From assembly GCA_002782345.1 (NCBI GenBank), contig PFHO01000038.1, positions 1 to 19,365 on the forward strand: 19,365 nt of DNA. The letters are read 5' to 3'. The first letter of the stretch is position 1, and every line of letters begins with the position of its first letter. The notes beneath the pieces are model-generated. The model was not told the DNA's origin, ran no database searches, and worked only from the letters and a program-made list of their open reading frames with translations. The position numbers were made by a program, and so were the translations under genes. This document shows, piece by piece, positions 1-7,616 of this stretch. Source of the stretch: Candidatus Moranbacteria bacterium CG_4_8_14_3_um_filter_34_16. GTDB taxonomy: Bacteria; Patescibacteriota; Minisyncoccia; Moranbacterales; UBA2206.

Positions 1-1
1 A

Positions 2-472
2 GAATTGGATGAAAATTTGTTTCAATATTGTTTACAAAAAAATCAACCGGAAAAACTGATGGCTTATTTGGAATGTTTTTTGAAAAAAGGGCAAGGAACG
101 GAAGAGGCATGCATGGTTCAAGCGAAAGTTGAAAAAGAAAAAATTTCCAATTGTGTAAATGAAACTGATAAGGAATTCAAAGTAACTGAAAATTATAAGG
201 ATAAAAGCGCTTGGAAAGGCGGAAATTTTCCTCCGTTTGATGTTGAAAAAGCGGATAATGAAAAATATAAAGTGCAAGGATCTCCAACATTGGTGATAAA
301 CGAGACTGTGATTAGTTCCGGCAGAGACGCTATGTCGCTTCTCAAAACCATTTGTTCGGCTTTCAACAATTCTCCGGCGGAATGTCAGACAGAACTTTCT
401 GCGGAAAGTCCGTCTCCCGGTTTTGGAGAAGGAACGGTTGCTAATTCTAATGATGCCAATTGCGGAAATTAA
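2..472 (+). CDS. Thioredoxin/DsbA-like domain protein, C-terminal part (5' end outside the window)
   Basis: The frame is already open at the window edge, so this is the last ~157 codons of a longer gene; the in-frame TTG at 5 is probably an internal Leu rather than a start. The fragment ends in the pattern of extracytoplasmic thiol-disulfide proteins of the thioredoxin/DsbA type. A 'VQGSPTLVIN' segment carries the expected cis-proline loop (Ser-Pro-Thr) that faces the active site, and an 'ICSAFNNSPAEC' tail follows. Several further cysteines (as in YLECFL and EEACM) lie in the helical insertion. The CXXC active site would be upstream and cannot be seen. The last ~25 residues are Ser/Gly/Asn-rich and look unstructured. 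I infer a role in disulfide formation or reduction outside the membrane. The family call is fairly sure; the specific role is not. Confidence 0.72.
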   Translation, partial: ELDENLFQYCLQKNQPEKLMAYLECFLKKGQGTEEACMVQAKVEKEKISNCVNETDKEFKVTENYKDKSAWKGGNFPPFDVEKADNEKYKVQGSPTLVINETVISSGRDAMSLLKTICSAFNNSPAECQTELSAESPSPGFGEGTVANSNDANCGN

Positions 473-556
473 AAAATATTGCGACATGTTTAGGAAATTT
501 GAAAGATAGAAAATTTTTGGGAAATAAACTTGTTGGCAAAAAATAAAATTCTAACA

Positions 557-598
557 AAAAATCAATCAACTGGGCTGATCCCTGGTTTTTTGATTTTT
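557..598 (+). terminator. A/T-rich terminator-like hairpin after the thioredoxin-like gene
   Basis: Outer arms 557-565 (AAAAATCAA) and 590-598 (TTGATTTTT) pair over 9 bp. After a small internal loop, AAC and GGG pair with GTT and CCC around a CTGAT loop. The 3' arm is a natural T-run, as in an intrinsic terminator, and it lies 85 nt past the stop codon. The A-run on the left arm means it could also act on the opposite strand. Confidence 0.42.
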
Positions 599-693
599 AA
601 AGATGGATAAATTTTAAAAGACTTTAAATTAAATCTTTTTTATGAAAATGGATAAAAATAAAACTCTTAAATAGCCTTTTCAAAATTAAAAAC

Positions 694-722
694 TTGCAAT
701 TATAAAAATATAGTGTTAAGAT
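694..722 (+). promoter_or_regulatory. Predicted sigma-70-type promoter upstream of lexA-uvrA
   Basis: TTGCAA (694-699), a 17-nt spacer, then TAAGAT (717-722). Both hexamers resemble the consensus and the spacing is ideal. Transcription would start near 729 and give a ~290-nt leader before the lexA start codon, carrying repeat copy A. The -10 hexamer lies inside the perfect dyad at 709-731, so a protein bound there would block it. Confidence 0.42.
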
Positions 723-731
723 AACACTATA
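709..731 (+). promoter_or_regulatory. Perfect dyad (operator-like) overlapping the lexA promoter
   Basis: TATAGTGTTA (709-718), AGA spacer, TAACACTATA (722-731): ten perfectly complementary bases on each side. No T-run follows, so it is not an intrinsic terminator. It covers the -10 hexamer of the promoter at 694-722, the expected place for a repressor operator. Because LexA usually represses its own gene, this is a reasonable candidate LexA box for this lineage, but it does not match the E. coli or Bacillus consensus. I saw no second copy in the window. Confidence 0.4.
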
Positions 732-767
732 CTAATGAAACCGCTAAAAATGTTTTTTGGTTTATGA

Positions 768-914
768 CTTGCCGGCACGCAAATATGCTAAGAAAAACTT
801 TCCTTTCCGATTAACGGAGAGTAAATCAAATTTTTGGATATTGGCGGAGCGTTCAAATAGGAAAAATCTCAAATAAAATTTTTCAGTAACTTAATCAATT
901 TAAAACTGTTATAA
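768..914 (+). repeat. Conserved noncoding element, copy A (leader of lexA-uvrA)
   Basis: This stretch aligns co-linearly with 7422-7582. Shared exact blocks are CTTGCCGGCA (768-777), GCAAATATG (779-787), GATTAACGG (809-817), CAAATTTTTGGA (827-838), GTTCAAA (851-857) and TTCAG (882-886) followed by AACTTAA. Block spacings are 18 and 24 nt in both copies and differ by only ~2 nt elsewhere. Overall identity by eye is about 65-70%. No open frame of useful length covers it. It lies downstream of a predicted promoter and upstream of lexA, so a leader RNA, a small RNA or an old mobile repeat are all possible. I do not recognise the family. Confidence 0.6.
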
Positions 915-1016
915 GTTTGAAAAAAGTCTAATTTATTTAGGATAAAATTTTTTGTAATTTGATACGCGGTAAATTTTTAGTGTAATTTTTTATGATTAAT
1001 TTTTAAAAACAAAAAA

Positions 1017-1682
1017 ATGGAAAAAATCACGCTTAAACAAAAAAATTTGTTGGGAGCAATCAGAAATTTTATTGATTGCCAAAATGAAAATCCGACCGGT
1101 TATGGTTTGCATAAATATTTACAATCGCTCGGTTGGAAAGACAGTTTGAAATCAATAATGCAGGTAATTGAAGCATTAGAAAAAAAAGATTTTATCAAAA
1201 GAGACGAAAAAAAAATTTATCTAATTGAAAATGATAATTTTGCCGATTTAGGAAACATTTTTTCCATTCCGGTTTACGGGTTGGCTTCTTGCGGAGAAGC
1301 GTTGGCTTATGCAGAAGACAATGTGGACGGATTTTTGCAAATTTCCAAAGCTCTTTTTCGCGAAACTGATTCAGCGCAACTTTTTGCGGTAAAGGCTTTA
1401 GGAGATTCTATGAACAAGGAAAAAATTAATGACGGCGATTATGTTATTTTCAAAAAATATGAAGGACAAGATGGTCATGATTTGGAAGGAAAAATTGTGG
1501 TGGCGGTGATAAATGGAATGGCGACTATAAAAATATACAAAAAAGTTAGCGACGAGATTATTGGACTTTTTCCCAAATCCACCAATAATATCCACCAGCC
1601 TATTTTTATCCATAATTCAGATTCTATTTTAATCGCTGGAACTTTTCAAAAAGTTTTGCCGGTAAAATATGTAAGTTTGTGA
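1017..1682 (+). CDS. lexA: LexA-like SOS repressor (S24 self-cleaving protease fold)
   Basis: This is a 221-residue protein, slightly longer than typical LexA (~200). Residues 1-70 form a predicted winged helix-turn-helix DNA-binding domain. Residues ~84-215 match the LexA/UmuD autoprotease domain. The cleavage region reads 'GLASCGEA', so the scissile bond would be Cys92-Gly93 rather than the usual Ala-Gly. The nucleophile is Ser131 in 'GDSM', and the general base is Lys172 in 'ATIKIYKK'. RecA-stimulated self-cleavage would relieve repression of DNA-damage genes. The stop is 4 bp before uvrA, so the two are co-transcribed. The start has no Shine-Dalgarno sequence; it is chosen because the HTH domain begins right after it. 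A related S24 repressor is possible, but the uvrA partner favours LexA. Confidence 0.88.
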   Translation: MEKITLKQKNLLGAIRNFIDCQNENPTGYGLHKYLQSLGWKDSLKSIMQVIEALEKKDFIKRDEKKIYLIENDNFADLGNIFSIPVYGLASCGEALAYAEDNVDGFLQISKALFRETDSAQLFAVKALGDSMNKEKINDGDYVIFKKYEGQDGHDLEGKIVVAVINGMATIKIYKKVSDEIIGLFPKSTNNIHQPIFIHNSDSILIAGTFQKVLPVKYVSL

Positions 1683-1686
1683 AAAA

Positions 1687-4629
1687 ATGAAAAATGAAAT
1701 AGTCATTCGCGGAGCACGCGAGCATAATTTGAAAAATGTGAGTTTGAACTTGCCGAGAAACAAGTTCATTGTTTTTACGGGAATTTCCGGTTCTGGGAAG
1801 TCCACTTTAGCGTTTGACACTATTTTTGCTGAGGGTCAAAGAAGATATTTGGAAAGTTTGTCCTCTTACGCACGCCAATTTTTGGCAACAATGAAAAAAC
1901 CGCAAGTGGATTATATAGAAGGATTGAGTCCGGCCATTTCCATTGATCAAAAAGCGTCTTCTCACAATCCGCGTTCTACCGTTGGGACAATAACAGAAAT
2001 TCATGATTATTTGAGATTGTTTTTTTCCAAAATTGGTTTGCCTCATTGTCCGCAGTGCGGAAGGGAGATTAAAAAAATTTCTTCGGATGAAATAGTGGAT
2101 AAAATTTTGAAATTTAATTCGCAAAACGAAAAAAAAAATTCTTTCAAAAAATTGGAAATGGAAATTTTGGCTCCAATGGCGCGAGCACGAAAAGGAGAAT
2201 ATATAAAATTTTTGGAAGAAATGTTTCGGCGAGGTTTTTCCATCGCTTTTATTGATGGAAAAAAATATGAACTCGGGTTAAAAACAAAAAACCTTTTAAA
2301 ATTGGATCGTTACAAAAAACATAGTATTGATATTTTAGTGGATAAAACAGAAATTTTGGAAGAAAACCGGTCCCGAATTTTTGAAGGAGTGGAAAAAGCT
2401 TTGCGAATGACGGAAGGCTTGGTCAAGATAAAAATGTTGAGAAATATCAAACAAAAAAAAGAGACCCAAAAAGAGGAGGAGTTTATTTTTAATCAAAAAA
2501 ACGCTTGTCCGGTCCATAATGTGGAATTTCCAGAAATGGAACCGCGTTTTTTTTCTTTCAATAGTCCTTATGGTGCTTGTCCGCGATGCGAAGGCTTGGG
2601 GATAAAAAAAGAAATTGATTTTGATTTAGTGTCGCCGGACAAAAATAAAACGATTTCTGAAGGAGGAATTTTGCCTTGGAGCTACAAAAAAAATAATTGG
2701 CAAGGAACTATTTTGCGCGCGGTAACCAATCATTTTCATATCCCCGACAATGTTCGGTTGAGAGATCTCAGTGAAAAGCAATATAGTTTGCTTTTTTTGG
2801 GAAATCCCAATTCTCAAGATATGATTTCTTTGGAAGAAGCAGAAATAATTCCGGTAACATTGAGATCTAAAACCGGAGCTTCTTGGAAATATAATTTATC
2901 TTGGCGCGGAGTGGTTGGATATTTGGAAGATCGTTACAAGAAAACCGATTCAAATAGCGTAAGAGAAGATATTGAAAAATATATGTCTCAAAATCCTTGT
3001 TCTCTTTGTAATGGTTCTCGCTATCGCAAAGAAACATTGGCGGTTACGATTGGTGAAGAAAATATTTTCACGCTCTCTCAAAAAAGTATTTCTGAAACTT
3101 TGAATTTTTTTCAAAATTTGAAATTATCTCAAAAGGAAAAAAACATTGCGGAAATAATTTTAAAAGAAATAATCAGTCGTTTGGGTTTTTTGGAAAATGT
3201 CGGTTTGGGATATCTTTCTTTGGAAAGAAGCGCCAATACTTTGGCGGGAGGGGAAACTCAAAGAATTCGTTTGGCTTCGCAAATTGGTTCTCAGTTAGTG
3301 GGAGTGCTTTATATCTTGGACGAACCTTCTATTGGACTTCATGCCAGAGATAATCTGAAACTTTTGGAAACTCTTTTGGAACTTCGTGATCTTGGCAATA
3401 CTTTGATTGTTGTGGAGCATGATGAGGAAACAATGTTAACGGCGGATTTTTTGGTGGACATCGGTCCCCGAGCCGGTAATTTAGGCGGGGAAATAGTAGC
3501 GTCGGGAAAACCTGAAGAAGTTTTAAAAAGTGAAACCTCTTTGACTGCCAAATATCTCAGAGGAGAGCTTAAAATTGATATTCCTTCTTTTCGTCGTTCA
3601 ATGAAAAACAAAAAATGGTTGACAGTTCGCGGAGCGCGGGAAAATAATTTGAAAAATATAGATGTAAACTTTCCCTTGAAATCTTTTGTTTGTGTTACTG
3701 GAGTTTCCGGTTCGGGGAAATCCACTTTAGTAAAAGAAATTTTGTATAAATCTTTGGCTGGGAAAATAATGCGTTCGCTGGATCGTCCCGGTCGGCACAA
3801 TGAAATTATGGGCGTTCAATTTGTGGACAAGATTATTTCTATTGATCAATCTCCAATTGGCAGAACGCCTCGTTCCAATCCGGCCACTTATACTGGACTT
3901 TTTACCGAAATTAGAAATCTTTTTTCTCAAACTCGCGACGCTAAAATTAAAGGTTACGGTCCGGGGAGATTTTCTTTTAATGTCAAAGGTGGAAGGTGCG
4001 ACAATTGTCAGGGGGACGGACAACTAAAAATTGAAATGCAATTTATGCCAGATGTTTTTTTGGAATGCGAAGTTTGCAAAGGAAAAAGATATAACAGCGA
4101 AACGCTTAAAGTGAAGTACAAAGGAAAAAATATTGCGGATGTTTTAAATATGACTGTTAGCGAAGCGCGTTTATTTTTTCAAAATTTTCCTCAAATTCAC
4201 GACAAATTAGCTGTTTTAGAAGAGGTTGGTTTGGAATATATCCATTTAGGTCAATCCGCGACAACATTTTCCGGAGGAGAAGCGCAAAGGATAAAATTGG
4301 CAACGGAACTCTCTCGTCGTGCCACAGGCAACACCCTTTATGTTTTGGACGAGCCGACCACAGGACTTCATTTTGACGATATTAAAAAACTTTTGGGAGT
4401 GCTGGATAGGTTAGTCAATGCGGGCAATTCGGTGGTGGTTATTGAACATAATTTGGATGTGATAAAGTCGGCGGATTGGATTATTGACTTGGGTCCGGAA
4501 GGAGGAGATAAGGGAGGGAAATTGGTTGTTGCGGGAACGCCGGAAGAAGTGGCAAAATATCACAAAGAAAGCTGGACAGGAAAATTTTTGCGAGAAGTTT
4601 TAAAGAAAGGTAGAATAATGAAAAAATAA
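1687..4629 (+). CDS. uvrA: Excinuclease ABC subunit A (UvrA)
   Basis: UvrA is the damage-sensing ATPase dimer that loads UvrB in nucleotide excision repair. At 980 residues it is a little longer than E. coli UvrA (940). Two ABC ATPase halves are complete: Walker A 'GISGSGKST' (32-40) and 'GVSGSGKST' (672-680), signatures 'LAGGETQRI' (from 519) and 'FSGGEAQRI' (from 861), and Walker B/LDEP motifs 'YILDEPSIGLH' and 'YVLDEPTTGLH'. Cysteine pairs for zinc modules are at 121/124, 274 with His277, 298/301, 438/441, and 771/774 with 794/797; the last is the DNA-binding zinc finger essential in the family. The extra length seems to lie in the insertion between residues ~130 and 270. It follows lexA by 4 bp, which implies SOS control. 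Confidence 0.97.
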   Translation: MKNEIVIRGAREHNLKNVSLNLPRNKFIVFTGISGSGKSTLAFDTIFAEGQRRYLESLSSYARQFLATMKKPQVDYIEGLSPAISIDQKASSHNPRSTVGTITEIHDYLRLFFSKIGLPHCPQCGREIKKISSDEIVDKILKFNSQNEKKNSFKKLEMEILAPMARARKGEYIKFLEEMFRRGFSIAFIDGKKYELGLKTKNLLKLDRYKKHSIDILVDKTEILEENRSRIFEGVEKALRMTEGLVKIKMLRNIKQKKETQKEEEFIFNQKNACPVHNVEFPEMEPRFFSFNSPYGACPRCEGLGIKKEIDFDLVSPDKNKTISEGGILPWSYKKNNWQGTILRAVTNHFHIPDNVRLRDLSEKQYSLLFLGNPNSQDMISLEEAEIIPVTLRSKTGASWKYNLSWRGVVGYLEDRYKKTDSNSVREDIEKYMSQNPCSLCNGSRYRKETLAVTIGEENIFTLSQKSISETLNFFQNLKLSQKEKNIAEIILKEIISRLGFLENVGLGYLSLERSANTLAGGETQRIRLASQIGSQLVGVLYILDEPSIGLHARDNLKLLETLLELRDLGNTLIVVEHDEETMLTADFLVDIGPRAGNLGGEIVASGKPEEVLKSETSLTAKYLRGELKIDIPSFRRSMKNKKWLTVRGARENNLKNIDVNFPLKSFVCVTGVSGSGKSTLVKEILYKSLAGKIMRSLDRPGRHNEIMGVQFVDKIISIDQSPIGRTPRSNPATYTGLFTEIRNLFSQTRDAKIKGYGPGRFSFNVKGGRCDNCQGDGQLKIEMQFMPDVFLECEVCKGKRYNSETLKVKYKGKNIADVLNMTVSEARLFFQNFPQIHDKLAVLEEVGLEYIHLGQSATTFSGGEAQRIKLATELSRRATGNTLYVLDEPTTGLHFDDIKKLLGVLDRLVNAGNSVVVIEHNLDVIKSADWIIDLGPEGGDKGGKLVVAGTPEEVAKYHKESWTGKFLREVLKKGRIMKK

Positions 4630-4918
4630 TAAATAGACTGGTTGCTTAATAAATTGTGGCAGCGAATTTTTTGGATATTTTGAGGCATAATTTTTTTTGA
4701 GTGAATTTAATCTGCCAAAACTTAATTGCTTTATTCTAGAATTTATTTATGCAGTTAATATAATGAGTAGGATTGCAATCAATAATTTTTTTCGCATAAT
4801 TCTGTTTATTTTTTTGCAGTTTCAGCGAGAAATAATTTAAAGAAAAATACATACAACAGTCCTATTGTTAGATTCATTTTTTTGAAATTTAGTAAGAGGG
4901 GACGGATTTATTGAAATT

Positions 4919-6265
4919 ATGACTTTTTCAAAAATATCTGATATATCCAAAAAATTAAAAAAATTACCCAATTCTCCCGGAGTGTATATTTTCAAAAATG
5001 AAGCCGGGAAAATTTTGTATGTAGGGAAAGCCACTAGTCTCAAAGAGAGAGTCTCTTCATATTTTAAATTTGACGAAAACGGAAAAATTGACAAAAACAA
5101 AACGATTTTAAATGCCAATCGTCCGGTTGAATATACGATTGATTCAATTTTTGATATATCTATCAAAAAAACTGAAACGGTTTTGGAAGCTTATATTTTA
5201 GAGCAAGATCTTATAAAAAAATTGCAACCAAAATATAACGCAATAGGGAAAGACGATAAGTCTTTTTGCTACATTGTTTTAACCAACGAAGACTTTCCCA
5301 AATTTATCATCATTCGTCAAAGAGAATTGGATAAAATTTCAAAAAGTGTTTCTGACAAAAATTTGAAGATAAAAAATTTTGAAATTAAAAAAATTTACGG
5401 ACCGTTTATATCCAAAAAAAATGTTGAAATAGTTCTAAAAATAGCGAGAAAAATTTTCCCTTATCATGGAAAACTTCAAAACATGGAAAAAGGATGCCTG
5501 GAATATCAAATCGGACTTTGCCCGGGACCGTACAATGGCTCAATTTCCAAAAAAGAATATGCGCGAAATATTTATGGAATAAAAATGATTTTGGAAGGGA
5601 AAAAGAAAAGTCTTTTGTCCAAACTGAAAAAAGAAATGGAGAAATATTCTCTTTTTCAGGAATATGAAAAAGCACTTGAAACAAGAAACAAAATTTTTGC
5701 TTTGCAACATATTCAAGATATGGCACTTATTTCGCAAGAAAAAAATGATAATTTTTTTTCAGGTCTTGGTTTGGGGAAAAATATAAAATATCAAAAAATA
5801 AACGCTAGAATAAAGAGAATTGAAGGATATGACATATCCAATATTTCCGGTCGGCACAATGTCGCTTCTATGGTTGTTTTTGACAATAGCGAGGGAGAGA
5901 TAAAAGCAAACAAATCTCAATATCGGAGATTTAAAATTAAAACTGTAAAAGGAGCCAATGATGTGGGCGCAATGGAGGAAATTTTGGCGAGGAGATTTAA
6001 AAATAATTGGCCAAAACCAAATTTGATTATTTTAGATGGAGGACAGGGGCATCTGAATGTCGCGCGAAAAGTTTTGCGTAATTATAAAATGGAAATTCCT
6101 CTTTTGGCAGTGGCTAAAGGTCGCAATCGGAAAAAACTGGATATCAGAACTTTCGGAAACACTTTCGAAATTTCCAAAGATTTGGTTGAAAAGGTCAGGA
6201 ATGAAGCGCATCGTTTTGCCATCAGTTATCACAAGAAAATCAGAGATAAAAAATTTTTAAATTAA
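4919..6265 (+). CDS. uvrC: Excinuclease ABC subunit C (UvrC), short form without C-terminal HhH
   Basis: UvrC makes both incisions around a lesion after UvrB loading. The GIY-YIG nuclease domain for the 3' cut is at 15-105 ('GVYIF' from 21, 'YVGKA' from 34, conserved Arg44, likely metal-binding Glu90). A UVR-type helical hairpin for UvrB contact is near 228-265. The RNase H-like domain for the 5' cut carries the DDH triad: Asp305 (GYDISN), Asp373 (LDGGQGH) and His431 (NEAHRF). At 448 residues it stops directly after this domain, so the tandem helix-hairpin-helix DNA-binding tail of the ~600-residue E. coli protein is absent. The sequence after the stop shows no HhH remnant in any frame I read. 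It lies 289 bp after uvrA. A 'GAGGGG' purine stretch lies ~20 nt before the ATG, too far to be a standard ribosome site. Confidence 0.95.
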   Translation: MTFSKISDISKKLKKLPNSPGVYIFKNEAGKILYVGKATSLKERVSSYFKFDENGKIDKNKTILNANRPVEYTIDSIFDISIKKTETVLEAYILEQDLIKKLQPKYNAIGKDDKSFCYIVLTNEDFPKFIIIRQRELDKISKSVSDKNLKIKNFEIKKIYGPFISKKNVEIVLKIARKIFPYHGKLQNMEKGCLEYQIGLCPGPYNGSISKKEYARNIYGIKMILEGKKKSLLSKLKKEMEKYSLFQEYEKALETRNKIFALQHIQDMALISQEKNDNFFSGLGLGKNIKYQKINARIKRIEGYDISNISGRHNVASMVVFDNSEGEIKANKSQYRRFKIKTVKGANDVGAMEEILARRFKNNWPKPNLIILDGGQGHLNVARKVLRNYKMEIPLLAVAKGRNRKKLDIRTFGNTFEISKDLVEKVRNEAHRFAISYHKKIRDKKFLN

Positions 6266-6352
6266 TTTTTTTCTAATTTAAATTTCCAAACATAAGCTAG
6301 AGGAATTTTATAAAGAGAATTTTTTCAATTTTAAAAAAGAACTATTTTGTAA

Positions 6353-6493
6353 ATTTAGGACTTATGCGTTTGACGAAAAATTAATAATGATAACCTCTTT
6401 TAAGCGCTTCAATCTTGATTAAAATGGCAGGAATTAACTTAATTTCACAATTTATGCTTTAGCAATTTTGAGGCAAACGCATAAGTCCTAAAT
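6353..6493. mobile_element. MITE-like element with 20-bp perfect terminal inverted repeats
   Basis: The left end ATTTAGGACTTATGCGTTTG (6353-6372) is the exact reverse complement of the right end (6474-6493). The 101-bp interior has no reading frame of note. If the element proper is taken as GGACTTATGCG...CGCATAAGTCC, each end is bounded by TA, as expected for TA-target (IS630/Tc1-mariner-like) non-autonomous elements. TA is itself palindromic, so this is only suggestive. It sits between uvrC and lgt and could also act as a two-way transcription stop through its long hairpin. No transposase is in the window. Confidence 0.6.
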
Positions 6494-6528
6494 ATATTTT
6501 AAAGGTTTGCAAATTTTAAAAAATAAAA

Positions 6529-7374
6529 ATGTCTTCTTTCATTGAATTTTATCAGAATATTCCTTTTTATTTAAATCCAGAAATTTTTTCTTGGGGAGGG
6601 TTTTCTTTAAATTGGTATAGTTTGATGTATCTTTTAGGTTTGGCAGTTATTTACGCGCTTCTTCGCAAAAGACTGCAAGAAAAAAAATACACTCAAATAA
6701 ATTTAAAAACGATAGAGGATTTTCTTTTTTGGAGTTTCTTGGGATTATTGATTGGCGCGCGAATAGGGTATGTTCTTTTTTATGATTTTTCTTTTTATTG
6801 GGAAAATCCTTGGGCGATTGTTTCTCCTTTTGATCCGAATACGGGTGAATTTATCGGAATTTATGGAATGAGTTATCATGGAGGATTTTTAGGGGCTTTG
6901 CTGGTTGGCTGGATTTTTATAAAAATACGCAACATAGATTTTTGGTTTTGGGCTGATTTTATAGCGCCGGCTATTCCGGCGGGATATTTTTTGGGGAGAA
7001 TTGGCAATTTTTTGAACGGTGAACTTTATGGTAGACCGACGGAAAAATTTTGGGGAATGCGTTTTCCTTCCGATCCGCAAAATCTTTTGCGTCATCCTTC
7101 TCAAGTATATGAAGCTTTTTTGGAAGGATTTTTGCTTTTTGTTATTTTATGGAACGCGCGAAGCAAGAAAAATTTCAAAAATAAGCTTTTTGCTTTATAT
7201 ATTTTAACTTACTCCCTTTTTCGTTTTTTGGTTGAATTTTTTCGTCAGCCGGATGAACAAATCGGTTATGTTTTTGGTTTTTTAAGTTTGGGTCAAATTT
7301 TGAGTTTAGTTATGCTTTTTGTCGGAATAGTTATTTTAGAGTGGTCAAAAAAAACGAGAAGTGATATAATATAG
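6529..7374 (+). CDS. lgt: Prolipoprotein diacylglyceryl transferase (Lgt)
   Basis: Lgt is an integral membrane enzyme that moves diacylglycerol from phosphatidylglycerol to the lipobox cysteine of prolipoproteins, the first step of lipoprotein maturation. At 281 residues it has the family's usual length and about seven hydrophobic segments. Diagnostic motifs are 'GARIGYVLFY' (76-85), 'MSYHGGFLG' with the essential His117, the Lgt signature 'GRIGNFLNGELYGR' (156-169, with Arg157 and Asn160), 'HPSQVYEA' (189-196) and 'RFLVEFFRQPD' (232-242). The ATG is preceded by an A/T-rich stretch with no Shine-Dalgarno sequence. Its 3' end carries the predicted promoter for the next unit. It does not overlap either neighbour. 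Confidence 0.97.
   Translation: MSSFIEFYQNIPFYLNPEIFSWGGFSLNWYSLMYLLGLAVIYALLRKRLQEKKYTQINLKTIEDFLFWSFLGLLIGARIGYVLFYDFSFYWENPWAIVSPFDPNTGEFIGIYGMSYHGGFLGALLVGWIFIKIRNIDFWFWADFIAPAIPAGYFLGRIGNFLNGELYGRPTEKFWGMRFPSDPQNLLRHPSQVYEAFLEGFLLFVILWNARSKKNFKNKLFALYILTYSLFRFLVEFFRQPDEQIGYVFGFLSLGQILSLVMLFVGIVILEWSKKTRSDII
7342..7370 (+). promoter_or_regulatory. Predicted promoter inside the lgt 3' end
   Basis: TGGTCA (7342-7347), a 17-nt spacer, then a perfect TATAAT (7365-7370), ending just before the lgt stop codon. The predicted start is near 7377, about 240 nt ahead of the next gene, so the transcript would begin with palindrome 7414-7436 and repeat copy B. The arrangement parallels the promoter ahead of copy A at 694-722. 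Confidence 0.5.
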
Positions 7375-7413
7375 AAAAGATTTGGAAAATCACTGAGGGA
7401 TATTATTTTTAGT

Positions 7414-7436
7414 TTACCTGTCTTGCCGGCAGGTAA
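7414..7436 (+). repeat. Palindromic repeat (TTACCTG...CAGGTAA hairpin), intergenic copy
   Basis: TTACCTGTC (7414-7422), loop TTGCC, GGCAGGTAA (7428-7436): a 9-bp stem with one G-U pair. The same arms (TACCTGCC/GGCAGGTA) recur inside the 16S rRNA insertion at 18904-18923. From memory, short palindromes of this wording are scattered through many Parcubacteria genomes; I could not check this. Confidence 0.55.
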
Positions 7437-7582
7437 CTCGCTGGTGTGCAAATATGGTCAAAAACTTTTGCTTCTGATTAACGGTGGATAACCCAAATTT
7501 TTGGACATTCGCGACCTGTTCAAACAGGTTAAACCTTGAAAATATCATTCTTCAGCAACTTAACTTGGTTGCAAAATATAAT
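7422..7582 (+). repeat. Conserved noncoding element, copy B (leader of the lysozyme-like gene)
   Basis: This copy is co-linear with 768-914. Shared blocks are CTTGCCGGCA (7422-7431), GCAAATATG (7448-7456), GATTAACGG (7476-7484), CAAATTTTTGGA (7494-7505), GTTCAAA (7518-7524) and TTCAG (7551-7555). Relative to copy A it has ~16 extra nt (7432-7447), which complete the right arm of the palindrome. Possible hairpins are ACCTG/CAGGT around GTTCAAA, and GCAAC (7555-7559) with GTTGC (7568-7572). In copy A the second pair reads GTAAC (886-890) with GTTAT (908-912), a U-A to C-G exchange that hints at conserved RNA structure. It ends ~35 nt before the next start codon. Confidence 0.6.
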
Positions 7583-7616
7583 AAAAAAGAAAACGGCATA
7601 AGCTTATTTGATCAAA

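Noticed and set aside
735..767. Ten-codon leader peptide frame right after the lexA promoter
   Set aside because: It begins only a few bases after the predicted transcription start, has no ribosome site and no regulatory codon run.
4660..4760. Possible third copy of the noncoding element upstream of uvrC (GAATTTTTTGGATATT resembles the CAAATTTTTGGA block)
   Set aside because: Only one block matches; the expected GTTCAAA block 24 nt on and the GATTAACGG block 18 nt before are missing.
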